Numbered from the stretch's first letter, positions 33,970 to 43,771 are shown. The stretch: 64,000 nt of DNA from UBA9959 sp035353595 (GCA_035353595.1 DAOPZW010000001.1:1-64000); one strand, 5' to 3'. Notes: generated from the letters alone by a model not told the origin. Program-made: numbers and translations.

Positions 33970-35523
33970 ATGAACAAGCCCAGCGAGCCCCAGAAAACGG
34001 AAACGGCCGTGACGCCCCGCGCGCAGGATTACGCGCAGTGGTACCTGGACGTTATAAAGAAAGGCAGCATGGCCGAGCACTCGCCGGTGCGCGGCTGCAT
34101 GGTGATCCGCCCGCACGGCTACGCCGTCTGGGAAAAGATGCAGCGCGAGCTCGACGACAGGTTCAAGGCCACCGGCCACGAGAACGCCTATTTCCCGCTG
34201 TTCATCCCGCTGTCCTTCTTCTCCAAGGAAGAGAAGCACGCCTCCGGCTTCGCCAAGGAATGCGCGGTCATCACGCACCACCGCCTGAAGTCCGCCAACG
34301 GCGAGGTGGTGGTGGACCCCGAGTCCAAGCTGGAGGAGCCGCTGGTAGTGCGGCCCACCAGCGAGACCATAATCTGGGCGCAGTACAAGAACTGGATCCA
34401 GAGCTACCGCGACCTGCCGCTGCTGATAAACCAGTGGGCCAACGTAGTGCGCTGGGAAATGCGCACGCGCCTGTTCCTGCGCACCGCCGAGTTCCTGTGG
34501 CAGGAAGGCCACACCGCGCACGCCACCGAAAAAGAGGCGCTGGAAGAGACCTGGCGCATGCTTGACGTGTATGCCGACTTCGCCGAGAACGTGATGGCCG
34601 TGCCCGTGGTGAAGGGCCGCAAGACCGAGGGCGAGCGGTTCGCCGGCGCGCTGGAAACGCTTTCCATAGAAGGCATGATGCAGGACGGCAAGGCCCTGCA
34701 GATGGGCACCAGCCACTACCTGGGCCAGAACTTCTCCAAGGGCGCGGACGTGAAGTTCCAGAACAAGGAAGGCCAGCTGGAATACGTGTACGCCACCAGC
34801 TGGGGCGTGAGCACCCGCCTGGTGGGCGCGCTGATCATGACCCACTCCGACGACAACGGCCTGGTGCTGCCGCCCAAGCTGGCCCCCATACAGGTGATAG
34901 TGATCCCGATCTTCAAGACCCCCGACGAGCAGGCCCGGACGGTGGCCGAGGCGAAGAAAGTTGCCGCCGAGCTGAAGGCCCTGGGCGTGGCCGTGCGCGT
35001 GGACGACCGCGACGGCATAATGCCCGGCGCCAAGTATTATGAATGGGAAGGCAAGGGCGTGCCGCTGCGCATAGAAGTGGGCCCCAAGGACCTGGAGAAG
35101 GGTTCGCTGTGCATAGCCCGCCGTTTCGTGGCCGAGATACCCGGCGAGGCGCCCGCCGACCAGCGCCGGCGCCGCAAGGTTTTCCTGCCGCGGGCCGAGG
35201 CTATCGCCTCCATAGCGCCCACGCTGGCCGCCATGCAGAAAGAGCTGCTGGAGCTGGCCCGCACGCGCCGGACCGCGCGCACGCGCGTGATAGACAAGCT
35301 GGAGGATTACGAGAAGTTCTTCAAGGGCGAGGGCGGCGGCTTCGCCTGGGTGCACTGGGCCGGCACGCCGGCGCAGGAGGAGGAGATGACCCAGCGTTTC
35401 GAGACCAGCATACGCTGCCTGCCTTTCGAGGACCAGATCCCCGCCGAGGCCAAAGGCGAGGGCGTCTGTATCCTTACGGGGCAGCCTTCCAAACAGCGGG
35501 TGCTGATGTCCAAGTCCTACTAG
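33970..35523 (+). CDS. proS: Prolyl-tRNA synthetase, archaeal/eukaryotic type
   Basis: A 517-residue class II synthetase charging tRNA-Pro. It shows the ProS motif 2 region RPTSETIIWAQYKNWI, QWANVVRWEMRTRLFLRTAE and FLWQEGHTAH, then the anticodon-binding domain (PIQVIVIPIFKT, VRVDDRD), and a C-terminal zinc-like domain ending QRVLMSKSY. The terminal tyrosine and absence of an editing insertion mark the archaeal/eukaryotic-type (ProS type 3) enzyme. ATG 33970 follows GGAGCAACT. A broken IS3 element begins about ten bases after the stop codon. Confidence 0.96.
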   Translation: MNKPSEPQKTETAVTPRAQDYAQWYLDVIKKGSMAEHSPVRGCMVIRPHGYAVWEKMQRELDDRFKATGHENAYFPLFIPLSFFSKEEKHASGFAKECAVITHHRLKSANGEVVVDPESKLEEPLVVRPTSETIIWAQYKNWIQSYRDLPLLINQWANVVRWEMRTRLFLRTAEFLWQEGHTAHATEKEALEETWRMLDVYADFAENVMAVPVVKGRKTEGERFAGALETLSIEGMMQDGKALQMGTSHYLGQNFSKGADVKFQNKEGQLEYVYATSWGVSTRLVGALIMTHSDDNGLVLPPKLAPIQVIVIPIFKTPDEQARTVAEAKKVAAELKALGVAVRVDDRDGIMPGAKYYEWEGKGVPLRIEVGPKDLEKGSLCIARRFVAEIPGEAPADQRRRRKVFLPRAEAIASIAPTLAAMQKELLELARTRRTARTRVIDKLEDYEKFFKGEGGGFAWVHWAGTPAQEEEMTQRFETSIRCLPFEDQIPAEAKGEGVCILTGQPSKQRVLMSKSY

Positions 35524-35611
35524 GCTGCGGCGCTGACGTTCTCCCTGATAACTGGACCACGGGAAGCTGGAAAAATTGCTGGATTATAGGCCTCCAAGAG
35601 CGGAGGAGAAC

Positions 35612-35875
35612 GTGAATAAGCGGTTCACGGAAGAACAGGTAGCGTTCGCGCTGAAGCAGCATGAGACCGGGGTCCCCATAGCTGACATATGCCGTAAAAT
35701 GTGCGTCAGCGACGCCTCATTTTATCTTTGAAAGAAGAAATACGCGGGGATGGGCATAACCGAGCTGCGCAAATTGAAGGCCTTGGAGGAGGAAAACCGG
35801 CAGCTTAAGAAGCTGGTGGCGGATCTCAGCCTGGACAAGCAGATGCTGCAGGATGTGCTCTCAAAAAAATTCTGA
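35612..35875 (+). pseudogene. IS3 OrfA with internal stop
   Basis: GTG 35612 follows CGGAGGAGAAC. The frame encodes an HTH_Tnp_1-type OrfA (NKRFTEEQVAFALKQHETGV, then a Leu-zipper ALEEENRQLKKLVADLSLDK). Codon 40 (35729-35731) is TGA where relatives have a Trp in the FYxWKKKY motif. TGA is used as a normal stop elsewhere in this window, so this is an inactivating mutation rather than a recoding event. Confidence 0.8.
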
Positions 35876-36731
35876 AGCTGCGCGTAAGCGCACCGCCGCC
35901 CGATCCCTCCAGGATACCTACAGGGTCAAAATAAGGCGGGCGTGCAGGCTTGTGAAGGCCGAGCGCTCCGGATATTACTATAAGCCGCATGGCAGGGACA
36001 ATAGGGCCCTGCGCTTGCGGATACTGGACATAGCCAATGCCGGGCCCGGATTCGGATATCTGCGGATACACATCCTTCTTCGACGGGAGGGCTGGCTGGT
36101 AGATAAAAAGTGCGTTTACAGGATCTACACGGAAGAAATGCTTCAGGTCCGCACGAAGCAGCGAAGAAAACGCATAAGCCAGCCCCGGGTTAGATTGCCA
36201 TTGCCGGGGGCAGTAAACGAGCACCGGAGCATGGATTTTATACATGATCCCCTGGAAGACGGCCGAAAGTTCCGGATCCTGACCGTGGTAGACCAGTTTA
36301 GCCGGGAATGCCCGATACTGGCGGCGGAGCATTCGTTAAGCTGGGAAAAAGTCGTAGAATATCTTGAAGGGTTGCGACGCAGGCGCGGTCTGCCCAAGGC
36401 GATAACCGTGGACAACGGGACGGAGTTCATTTCAAAAGCTCTTGATGCCTGGGCGTATCGCAACGGCATACACCTGGATTACATAAGGCCCGGGAAACCG
36501 GTTGAAAACGCCTGTATCGAGAGTTTTAACGGCCGGCTTCGCGACGAGTGTTCGAACGCGAACGTGTTCGCGGCATTAGAGTCGGCTTCGAGTTTGCTTG
36601 AGGCATGGCGGCAGGATTACAATAATTTTAGACCGCACACTTCTGCCGACGGCATGCCGCCGGCCGAGTATGCGGCGAAGTGCAGGGAAGGCCTAAAAAC
36701 AGCTGCGGTTTTCCAACGCTCTGTGGTCTAG
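35853..36731 (+). CDS. IS3 OrfB transposase (DDE integrase core)
   Basis: A 292-residue transposase with an HTH_21-like region (SYYYKP-type: RSGYYYKPHGRDN), FGYLRIHILLRREGW, and the DDE triad: Asp in HRSMDFIHDPLE, Asp in ITVDNGTEFISK and Glu in CIESFNGRLRDEC, followed by the typical NNFRPHTSADGMPPAEYA. It overlaps the end of orfA in another frame with its own ATG. Because OrfA is broken, the element is probably immobile unless another copy supplies OrfA. Confidence 0.88.
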   Translation: MCSQKNSEAARKRTAARSLQDTYRVKIRRACRLVKAERSGYYYKPHGRDNRALRLRILDIANAGPGFGYLRIHILLRREGWLVDKKCVYRIYTEEMLQVRTKQRRKRISQPRVRLPLPGAVNEHRSMDFIHDPLEDGRKFRILTVVDQFSRECPILAAEHSLSWEKVVEYLEGLRRRRGLPKAITVDNGTEFISKALDAWAYRNGIHLDYIRPGKPVENACIESFNGRLRDECSNANVFAALESASSLLEAWRQDYNNFRPHTSADGMPPAEYAAKCREGLKTAAVFQRSVV

Positions 36732-36782
36732 TTTTCGGAGGAAGGTCAGGTTAACCCGAATCAGATCTACGCATTAATTTTG

Positions 36783-38726
36783 ATGACCGACTTGGATCTT
36801 AGAATTGCAACTCGCCACTCTTTGTTTTGGGTCCTTTTTGTACTCCTATCAACTCCAAGGTTACTGCTTGCCGTTACGGCAAGCCCGAGAGGTGTCGAAG
36901 TTACGCAGCCGGATGGGACTAAGATCGCCATCTATATGCGCGGAGATGAGTTTTATAGTTGGAATGAAGACGCAAAGGGCTACACGATCGTAAAAGACAC
37001 AAGTACCGGCGAATGGTTATATGCAAAAAAAGACCTCAAGGGTGCTTTGTCCACAACTGAGTTTAAGGTCGGAGTGAAGGACCCCGACACCTTAAATTTA
37101 AAAAAACATTTCACGGATGGTTCAAAGGTTTCGCGGGCGCGGAATTTTCACCGTGCACGGAAAACGGCTTCGGCGTTTTCAGTTGCCGCTAGTCGTGTTA
37201 GCGCTGCTCCAGCCAGAGTTCCGGTATTAACCGGGACAATGAAGAACCTGGTTATTCTTGCACGTTTTTCCGACATTGCTCCGACCTATTCACAGGCTCA
37301 GCTAGACAGCTTGTTTAATCAAGTCGGCTATAGCTTTGACGGCGCCGTCGGTTCGGTTAAAGACTATTATCACGAGGTTTCATACAACCTCCTGACCATA
37401 CAATCTACGGTTAGCCAGTGGGTCACTTTGCCGCATGGTTATGCGTACTATGGGGCAAATGATGTGAACGGCAACGACGTCGGAGCACGGGAAATGGTCC
37501 TTGATGCCATAAACGCTCTTGATGCTGCCGGTTTTGACTTCAGTACCGTTGATGGAAATAACGATGGAGAAGTTGACGGACTTACCATTATCCATTCTGG
37601 CCGCGGTGAAGAAGCAAATTCCGGAATCAATAATGATTACATCTGGTCCCATCAATATGGACTTTCTGCCCCTGTTTATAAAGATGGCAAAAAGTTGCAA
37701 ATGTACCATACCGAACCGGAAGTTCGTGGCACTGATGGATGGCCTGCGACATGGGGAATCTCCCGTATAGGGGTAATTGCCCACGAAACCGGCCATTTCT
37801 TAGGCTTACCTGACCTTTATGATTATGGCGGAGACAGTCACGGCGCCGGGCAATTTTGCCTTATGGCTGAAGGAAACTGGAACGGTGGAACCAATTGCGG
37901 CGTATCTCAAGGCGATGGGTCAACCCCTGCCCATATGAGCGCTTGGCCCAAGGCGATACTTGGTTGGGCTACGCCGACACAGATTACCAATGCCGGCAGT
38001 TATAACCTGCCGAGGATAGAGGATAACCGCAGCGCCATGTATTGGATGCAGGCAGCCGCATTCTTATCTTCCGAATACTTCCTGATGGAAAACAGGCAAA
38101 GTGTCGGCTTTGACTATTGTTTGCCGGGTGTAACCAACGGCATTTTGATATGGCATGTTGACCACACCATGTGGAATAACGGGGATAACGACGACCAGAC
38201 TCACTACCTTGTGGACCTTGAAGAGGCAAGTGGGATTCAACATCTTGCCAGCAACACAAGTTCGGGGGATGGTTCTGATTACTTTCGACCAGGGAATAAT
38301 GTAAGTTTCGGGGATACAACTTTTCCTAATAGCAAAAGCTATCTGAACTATAATCTCGGGCTTCTTATTCGCAACATCTCCGCGAGTGGCGATCCGATGA
38401 CTTTTAGTGTTACGCAATCTGCCGCTTCCGAATTGTCCATGGGGAAACTTAAAGCCTATCCCAATCCTTGCTACTTTGACAAGAACCCGAACATAACCAT
38501 AGCCGGCATCCCGCCGGACGCAAAGGACGTAAAGGTTTACATTTACAACGCCGCGGGCAAATTGGTCCGCACCCTGGAAAGCGGCAGCGAGATAGACGAG
38601 GACAACGTTGCTGTATGGGATGGCCGCGACGAGAACGGCCTTAAATCCGCGAGCGGCATCTGTTTTTATCTGGCTAAGTTCTCCAACTACGACAGGGCGA
38701 CCGGCAAGTTCTATGTTTTTTGGTAA
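36783..38726 (+). CDS. M6-family secreted metalloprotease with FlgD-like C-terminal domain
   Basis: 647 residues. Signal peptide (about 1-31, LFWVLFVLLSTPRLLLA). A propeptide-like region (VTQPDGTKIAIYMRGDEFYS, typical of M6 proteins) precedes the catalytic domain with zinc motif VIAHETGHFLGLPDLYDYGG (HExxHxxGxxD). A C-terminal FlgD/T9SS-like sandwich (about 555-647) carries LKAYPNPCYFDKNPNITIAG, VKVYIYNAAGKLVRTLE and WDGRDENGLKSASGI. No Shine-Dalgarno is evident and an IS end lies about 34 bases upstream, so the native promoter may have been displaced. A PorV-like gene follows after 6 bases. Confidence 0.88.
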   Translation: MTDLDLRIATRHSLFWVLFVLLSTPRLLLAVTASPRGVEVTQPDGTKIAIYMRGDEFYSWNEDAKGYTIVKDTSTGEWLYAKKDLKGALSTTEFKVGVKDPDTLNLKKHFTDGSKVSRARNFHRARKTASAFSVAASRVSAAPARVPVLTGTMKNLVILARFSDIAPTYSQAQLDSLFNQVGYSFDGAVGSVKDYYHEVSYNLLTIQSTVSQWVTLPHGYAYYGANDVNGNDVGAREMVLDAINALDAAGFDFSTVDGNNDGEVDGLTIIHSGRGEEANSGINNDYIWSHQYGLSAPVYKDGKKLQMYHTEPEVRGTDGWPATWGISRIGVIAHETGHFLGLPDLYDYGGDSHGAGQFCLMAEGNWNGGTNCGVSQGDGSTPAHMSAWPKAILGWATPTQITNAGSYNLPRIEDNRSAMYWMQAAAFLSSEYFLMENRQSVGFDYCLPGVTNGILIWHVDHTMWNNGDNDDQTHYLVDLEEASGIQHLASNTSSGDGSDYFRPGNNVSFGDTTFPNSKSYLNYNLGLLIRNISASGDPMTFSVTQSAASELSMGKLKAYPNPCYFDKNPNITIAGIPPDAKDVKVYIYNAAGKLVRTLESGSEIDEDNVAVWDGRDENGLKSASGICFYLAKFSNYDRATGKFYVFW

Positions 38727-38732
38727 GAGCAA

Positions 38733-40151
38733 ATGAAACGGGCCAGCGCACTAATTCTGATTGCGGCCGTGTCGGCGATCCCGGCAAAGCCCCTTGCCGC
38801 CCAGACAGCCTCCAATGCTGCCTCGTTCCTTGAAATAGACTGTGGAGCCAGGGGCGAGGCCTTGGGCGGAGCGTTCACGGCCATAGCCGACGACGCCTCT
38901 TCCGTTTTTTACAACCCGGCCGGACCGGGCCTGGTCAACAGGTCGGAAGTGATGGTTTCGCACTCCCAATGGCTTGAAGGCTTATGGAATGAACAGGTCG
39001 CCTATGTTCATCCTGTAAACGCCAAGTTGACCGTGTTTGCGGGGATAACCGCGCTGGTCAGTCCCCCGCTCGACAAATTCGACGAGACCGGGGCGCAGAA
39101 TGGCACATTCAACGCGTTTGACGGCGCGCTGAGCGTGGGCGCCGCGACCGGGTTTGGCGCCAACGGTTATATCGGCATGAACGTGAAAACCATTTATTCC
39201 GAGGCCGACCTCCATAAGGCTTTCGCCTACGCGGGAGATGCCGGAGTCATACAGAATATCGGCGCATTGCGGCTCGGCTTCTCTATACAGAATATCGGCA
39301 CGCAGATGAAACTCTATAAAGAAAAGTTCAACCTGCCCCGCATCTCCCGCGGCGGCGCCGCACTTAAGCTGTTAAACAAGCACTGGCTGTCGGCCGAAGT
39401 AATTAGGTTGAACGATGGCAAGGCATTATGGGGCGGAGGGTTGGAAAGCGAATTTACGGTTACTTCGGAATATACCGGGGTATTGCGGTTCGGCTACAAA
39501 CAGGGCCGCTCCAAAAATACCGGCTCGGGAATTTCAGCAGGCCTCGGGCTGAAGGCCGGGGATATTTCCGGGGACTACGCGTTTTCCCCGTTCGGAGAAC
39601 TGGGCGCCACGCACCGGCTTACGCTGAACTTAAAATTTGGCGAAAGCCGTGACAGTTCCTCGCGTCCTGCGCGGAGCAAGCCGCCGGTAAAAGCGGATAT
39701 CCCGGCGCCGGCACCTGATCCCGAACCGACCGCGACGGAGCCGGCAACCGCCACGAACGCGGCGCTTGAAGCGGCGGACAGGTATTATTCCCAAAAGGAT
39801 TATTCCAATGCGGCGGCGCAGTATGCCGCGGCGTCGAAGATGCTGCCGGAAGACGATACGCTCCGCATACGTGTGTTTGAACGGCAGGGACAGATATCAC
39901 TGAAGGGCAAGAACATCCCCAAAGCGAGGGGCTTTTATCTGGCTGCCATACAGACCGCAAAAATACTTGCCGTGACAGATGTGAATGTTGTCAATTCCTA
40001 TCTTGGTTTGGCATACTGTTTCGATAAAAGCGCGAACATTCCGGCGGCGATAAAGAACTACGAAAAAGCCCTGGAGCTTTCCACGAACGAAAAGACCAAG
40101 GCGGGGATCCGGAAAACACTGCAGCGGCTTAAATCCAATCCTAAGCAGTAG
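38733..40151 (+). CDS. UPF0164/PorV-like barrel with C-terminal TPR
   Basis: 472 residues. Signal peptide (about 1-24, ending PLAAQ). The PorV/UPF0164 opening is ASFLEIDCGARGEALGGAFT and IADDASSVFYNPAGPGLVNR. A beta-barrel region runs to about 305. A Pro/Ala-rich linker (about 310-345) and TPR repeats (about 350-460; AADRYYSQKDYSNAAAQYAA, IPAAIKNYEKALELSTNEK) follow. The gene sits six bases after the M6 peptidase stop, the same peptidase-then-PorV order as at 23985-31867. A role in surface display or secretion of the peptidase is inferred. Confidence 0.83.
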   Translation: MKRASALILIAAVSAIPAKPLAAQTASNAASFLEIDCGARGEALGGAFTAIADDASSVFYNPAGPGLVNRSEVMVSHSQWLEGLWNEQVAYVHPVNAKLTVFAGITALVSPPLDKFDETGAQNGTFNAFDGALSVGAATGFGANGYIGMNVKTIYSEADLHKAFAYAGDAGVIQNIGALRLGFSIQNIGTQMKLYKEKFNLPRISRGGAALKLLNKHWLSAEVIRLNDGKALWGGGLESEFTVTSEYTGVLRFGYKQGRSKNTGSGISAGLGLKAGDISGDYAFSPFGELGATHRLTLNLKFGESRDSSSRPARSKPPVKADIPAPAPDPEPTATEPATATNAALEAADRYYSQKDYSNAAAQYAAASKMLPEDDTLRIRVFERQGQISLKGKNIPKARGFYLAAIQTAKILAVTDVNVVNSYLGLAYCFDKSANIPAAIKNYEKALELSTNEKTKAGIRKTLQRLKSNPKQ

Positions 40152-40184
40152 CGGGGGCATAACGCGCGGCATCAGTTCTGGTAC

Positions 40185-42416
40185 ATGCGAAGACTTGTAA
40201 AGATTTTAGTGCCGGCTTTAGGCGGGGCCTTGGCGCTTGGCCTGGCCACCTTTGTGGGGTTAAAGCTGTACTTCACCCCGGCCCGGATCAAAGCTCTGAT
40301 AGTCAGCTATGCCGCTGCAAATCTGAAAAGAGAGGCCAGCCTGGATTCCGCCACGTTAACGCTGCGCGGTTTTGCCGTGAAGAATTTGCGGATATCGGAG
40401 TATCCCGACCTGAAGAAAGGCGAGTTCCTGTCCGTCGCCGAGTTCGACATCCGTCCGGACCTGTTGGCGCTGCTCAAAAAGCAAATTAAGATCGGTTCCA
40501 TCCTGGCTTCCGGGGTAAATCTCAGCATCGTTGAGGTCGCCACCGGTACCTACAATTTTTCGGATATGCTGCAGTCACAGCCGGGCGCCGGGGTGGCCGG
40601 GACTTCCGTGGCCGCCGCGCCGCCGGCATTCAGTATCTCAAATATAACCGTAAAGAATTTAAAGCTTTCCTATTTAAGCGCGGACAAAAGCATGGCGGTG
40701 CGTTTGTCCGATACCAAATTCACCGCCGGCAATATTTCCGGGGCGGACTTTTTCCCGTTCGAAGCGGGTTCTAAGCTTAAAGTGAAATCTCCGTACCTGA
40801 GCGGCGAGTTCCCGGTATCGGTAAAGGGCAAGCTGGATCTGGGCGGTCTCAACCCGGAAAAGGGCAAAGTAATTATTGAAGCCGGCTCCCTCAAGGCGGG
40901 CAACATCAATGCGGGGTATTCCGGCGAACTGGAAGGGTTCCAGAAATTTTCAATAAAACTCGCGCTGAACGTGGAGCCATTCTCGACCAGTGATCTGAAA
41001 CCGTATCTTCCGGCCGTACCGCCCCGCATTCCGGTCCCGGTGATCCGGGTTTCCGCCGTATTCAATGCCACGACCAGCAGCGCGGTCTTCAAAAGCATTG
41101 AGTTCAAGTCCGGCCCGGCTGAGGGGAATTTAACGGGCCGCGCCGCCTGGAATCCCGCCGTAGACTATGAGCTGCAGGCCCGGTTGAAGGTGCGCAGCCC
41201 TAAGATGGCCTCGGATGTTCTGGCCGTGAATTTCCCCGCCGTTCCCAAAGGTTATCAGCTGCCGCCGGCGAATATCGACGCGGTCGTCTCGCTTACGCCG
41301 GAGAAGATAAGCATCACGGAGGCAAAACTATCAGCCGCCAGTCTTCAAGGCGGCATAGTGGGGGATCTGAAACGATCTCCTCTTTCGTTCATCGGAATAG
41401 CCAGGTTCAATGTGGGAGAAATGAAGGACATGGCCGCCATCGCCCCGTTCCTTAAACAATTCGAGCCCAAAGGCAAAGCGGGGGCGGATATCAAAATTAG
41501 TTATGCCAAGAAATTGGCGCTGAGCGGAAAGGCCAGTTTCAACGGGATGGGCGCGAAATTCGCCGGCTGCGAGCTTTCCTCTTTGAAAGGCGCGATAGAC
41601 ATTTCTAAAAACCAGATGAAATCCAAAGGTATCAGCGCAAAGTTAAATGGCGCGGAATTAAAAATGGATCTCGCCGCCCAGAATTATCTCGAGCGCCCGA
41701 AGATTACGCTTAATGTTGAACAGGCCCCGGTAGTTATTCCGGAAATTTCCATTTCCACCGCGGCTCAGGGCGGCGGGCCCGTTAAGGCCGCACAGCTTGC
41801 GGCGCAGGAAAAACCATTAACCTTTGATCTGAGCGGTGTTTCGAAGATAGGCGGGCTTACCTACCCGGAATTGAACGCCGGCGAAAGCACGTTTAAATAT
41901 GATCTGAAAGGGATATCTGCGGACCTTACGGGTTTGTCCGGACGGGCGTCTTTTGCGGTAAAAGGCGGAAAATTCGACAATTTGTGCGCCTTGGCGGAAA
42001 AGAACAAGGTTTCAAAAGTTGTGCTGTACCCTATGGTGATATTGGCTGTCGCCTCACGAACCATAAAAGGCGTAAAACTGCCGGATTTCAACACTGTGGT
42101 TTTCAGCAAGATGGAAGGCGATTATGTTTTTGAGAACGGCGTGATGCGATTGCAGAAATCCAGCCTGGACGCAGAAGCGGCCGACGTTAACGCCAGCGGC
42201 AGCATTAACCTTGCTACGGAAGAAATAGACATGAGGGTCAGCGTGAAGCTGAAGAAAGCCAGCGGCATAAGCATGTCCGTGCCCCTGGCGATGAAGATCA
42301 AGGGCACTTTTGCCGCGCCGGAGGCGAAAGTCGATGTGAAGTCCGTCCTGGACCAGCCCGTAATTAAAGACAACCTGAAAAAACTATGGGACGGATTGGT
42401 TAAGAAAAAGAAGTGA
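40185..42416 (+). CDS. AsmA-family envelope protein
   Basis: 743 residues with one N-terminal membrane span (about 8-28, LVPALGGALALGLATFVGLK). A long beta-rich periplasmic region follows with AsmA-type features: ASLDSATLTLRGFAVKNLRI near the N-terminus and a C-terminal AsmA_2-like block (ISADLTGLSGRASFAVKGGK, NASGSINLATEEIDMRVSV). AsmA-like proteins are bridge-shaped and implicated in phospholipid transport to, or assembly of, the outer membrane. It begins 33 bases after the PorV/TPR gene and may share its transcript. It is convergent with the export operon. Confidence 0.85.
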   Translation: MRRLVKILVPALGGALALGLATFVGLKLYFTPARIKALIVSYAAANLKREASLDSATLTLRGFAVKNLRISEYPDLKKGEFLSVAEFDIRPDLLALLKKQIKIGSILASGVNLSIVEVATGTYNFSDMLQSQPGAGVAGTSVAAAPPAFSISNITVKNLKLSYLSADKSMAVRLSDTKFTAGNISGADFFPFEAGSKLKVKSPYLSGEFPVSVKGKLDLGGLNPEKGKVIIEAGSLKAGNINAGYSGELEGFQKFSIKLALNVEPFSTSDLKPYLPAVPPRIPVPVIRVSAVFNATTSSAVFKSIEFKSGPAEGNLTGRAAWNPAVDYELQARLKVRSPKMASDVLAVNFPAVPKGYQLPPANIDAVVSLTPEKISITEAKLSAASLQGGIVGDLKRSPLSFIGIARFNVGEMKDMAAIAPFLKQFEPKGKAGADIKISYAKKLALSGKASFNGMGAKFAGCELSSLKGAIDISKNQMKSKGISAKLNGAELKMDLAAQNYLERPKITLNVEQAPVVIPEISISTAAQGGGPVKAAQLAAQEKPLTFDLSGVSKIGGLTYPELNAGESTFKYDLKGISADLTGLSGRASFAVKGGKFDNLCALAEKNKVSKVVLYPMVILAVASRTIKGVKLPDFNTVVFSKMEGDYVFENGVMRLQKSSLDAEAADVNASGSINLATEEIDMRVSVKLKKASGISMSVPLAMKIKGTFAAPEAKVDVKSVLDQPVIKDNLKKLWDGLVKKKK

Positions 42417-42478
42417 ACGGTAATGCGGTTTTTTTGCGGGTAACCGACTGCGGCTTTTTCTTAAACCCGCGCTGATCT

Positions 42479-43771
42479 TTATTCGTAGCGCAGCGCTTCC
42501 ACGGGGTCCAGCTTGGAGGCCTGGAGGGCGGGGTACAGGGCGGCCAGGAAGCCGGTGAGCACGGCGGCCAGCACCGACAGCAGCGGCATCCACCATTGCA
42601 CCATCATCATGTCCGTATCGCCTTTGGAGGCCAGGTATTGTATGCCGGTCATCGAGATGAGGATGCCCGCTATGCCGCCGAAGAAGCCCAGCAGCATGGC
42701 CTCGATGAGGAACTGCGCCATGATGTCGGCGCGGGTGGCGCCGATGGCGCGCCGGATGCCTATTTCCTTGATGCGGGAATAAATGGTGGCCAGCGTCACG
42801 TTCATGATACCTATGCCGCCGGCCAGGATGGCGATGGCGCCGATGATCAGCACCGTGTACATGTCGCGGTGCTTGTCGGCCATCTTGGTCTTTATGATCT
42901 CGCCGAAATCCTTGATGTCCAGCCGCAGCCTGCCGCCGTGCCTGGCCTGCAGGGTCTTTTCCATGCGGCGCTTGTATAATTCAACCGTCGAGGCTTTGCC
43001 GGTGTCCACGTTGATGGCGTCGATGCTGCCCACGCCGCCCCAGCCGCTGTCGAGCAGGCGTTGGTAGGTGGTTACCGGTACCATCACCTTCGCGTCCCAC
43101 TCCTCCAGGTCCAGGAAAGTTTTGGGGTTGTTCTCCAGCGGCGGGGATTCCAGGATGCCGACCACCGTATAAATATTGTCGCCCAGCTGCACGGTCTTGC
43201 CCAGCAGGTCGTGATGCTTTATGAATTCCTGGAAATCGTCCTTCCAGCCGTAGAACTTCATCCACTGCGGCTTCTTGAACCAGCCGCCGGTCTGGATGAT
43301 GACGCAGACGCGGGCATAGGAATCTATGTCGTATTGGCTGATAAAGCGCCCGCGCACCTTGTAGATCCAGCCGCGCTTCTTCCACTCCAGCGTGATGCCG
43401 CCCACGCCTTCCCAGTCATTGTAGTCGCCGTAAACGAACTGCGCCCCGCTGTCGGTGACGGGCGAGACCATAGGCAGCTCCGGGAAATTGGCGCGCAGCG
43501 CCATGGCGTCCTCGAAGGTTATATGGTCGCGGGCTTCCTTCTTGTCAATGCTGGTGCTTTCCTGGTAGGAGCGCTTGGTCTGGATCTTAAGGCGGCCGTG
43601 GCCCAGCACTTCCAGCGCTTTCCTGGTGCGGAAGTTCATCGAATAGATGAGCGTGAGGCTGTACATGATGGAGATGACGCCGATGGAGATGGCGAAAAAA
43701 GTAAGGAAGGACCGCATCTTGTGATGCAGGATCTCCAGCGTGCCCGTGCGCAGCGATTCTGAAATTCTCAT
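42479..43771 (-). CDS. MacB-type ABC transporter permease
   Basis: 430 residues with the MacB/FtsX architecture: TM1 about 22-45 (FLTFFAISIGVISIMYSLTL), a large periplasmic domain (about 50-300), and three C-terminal spans (ADKHRDMYTVLIIGAIAILAG onward). It contains the typical MNVTLATIYSRIKEIGIRRA coupling motif and ends LQASKLDPVEALRYE. The start overlaps the ATPase stop by four bases. Together with the ATPase, adaptor and TolC genes it forms a tripartite export pump for unknown cargo (peptides, lipids or toxins in relatives). Confidence 0.92.
   Translation of the reverse strand: MRISESLRTGTLEILHHKMRSFLTFFAISIGVISIMYSLTLIYSMNFRTRKALEVLGHGRLKIQTKRSYQESTSIDKKEARDHITFEDAMALRANFPELPMVSPVTDSGAQFVYGDYNDWEGVGGITLEWKKRGWIYKVRGRFISQYDIDSYARVCVIIQTGGWFKKPQWMKFYGWKDDFQEFIKHHDLLGKTVQLGDNIYTVVGILESPPLENNPKTFLDLEEWDAKVMVPVTTYQRLLDSGWGGVGSIDAINVDTGKASTVELYKRRMEKTLQARHGGRLRLDIKDFGEIIKTKMADKHRDMYTVLIIGAIAILAGGIGIMNVTLATIYSRIKEIGIRRAIGATRADIMAQFLIEAMLLGFFGGIAGILISMTGIQYLASKGDTDMMMVQWWMPLLSVLAAVLTGFLAALYPALQASKLDPVEALRYE

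Larger units (their letters stand above)
35533..36749 (+). mobile_element. IS3-family insertion sequence (IS407-like), decayed
   Basis: About 1.2 kb bounded by imperfect terminal inverted repeats. Left end CTGACGTTCTCCCTGATAAC, right end (reverse complement) CTGACCTTCCTCCGAAAACT, both continuing into GACCAC. It carries orfA (with an internal stop) and an intact orfB transposase. No clear target duplication flanks it. It sits between proS and the M6 peptidase gene, whose start is only about 34 bases beyond the right end. Confidence 0.85.

Noticed and set aside
35729..35731. TGA read as tryptophan (alternative genetic code) in IS OrfA
   Set aside because: Many intact genes here end in TGA, including ATGA overlaps, and conserved Trp positions use TGG elsewhere; a nonsense mutation in a decaying IS is simpler.
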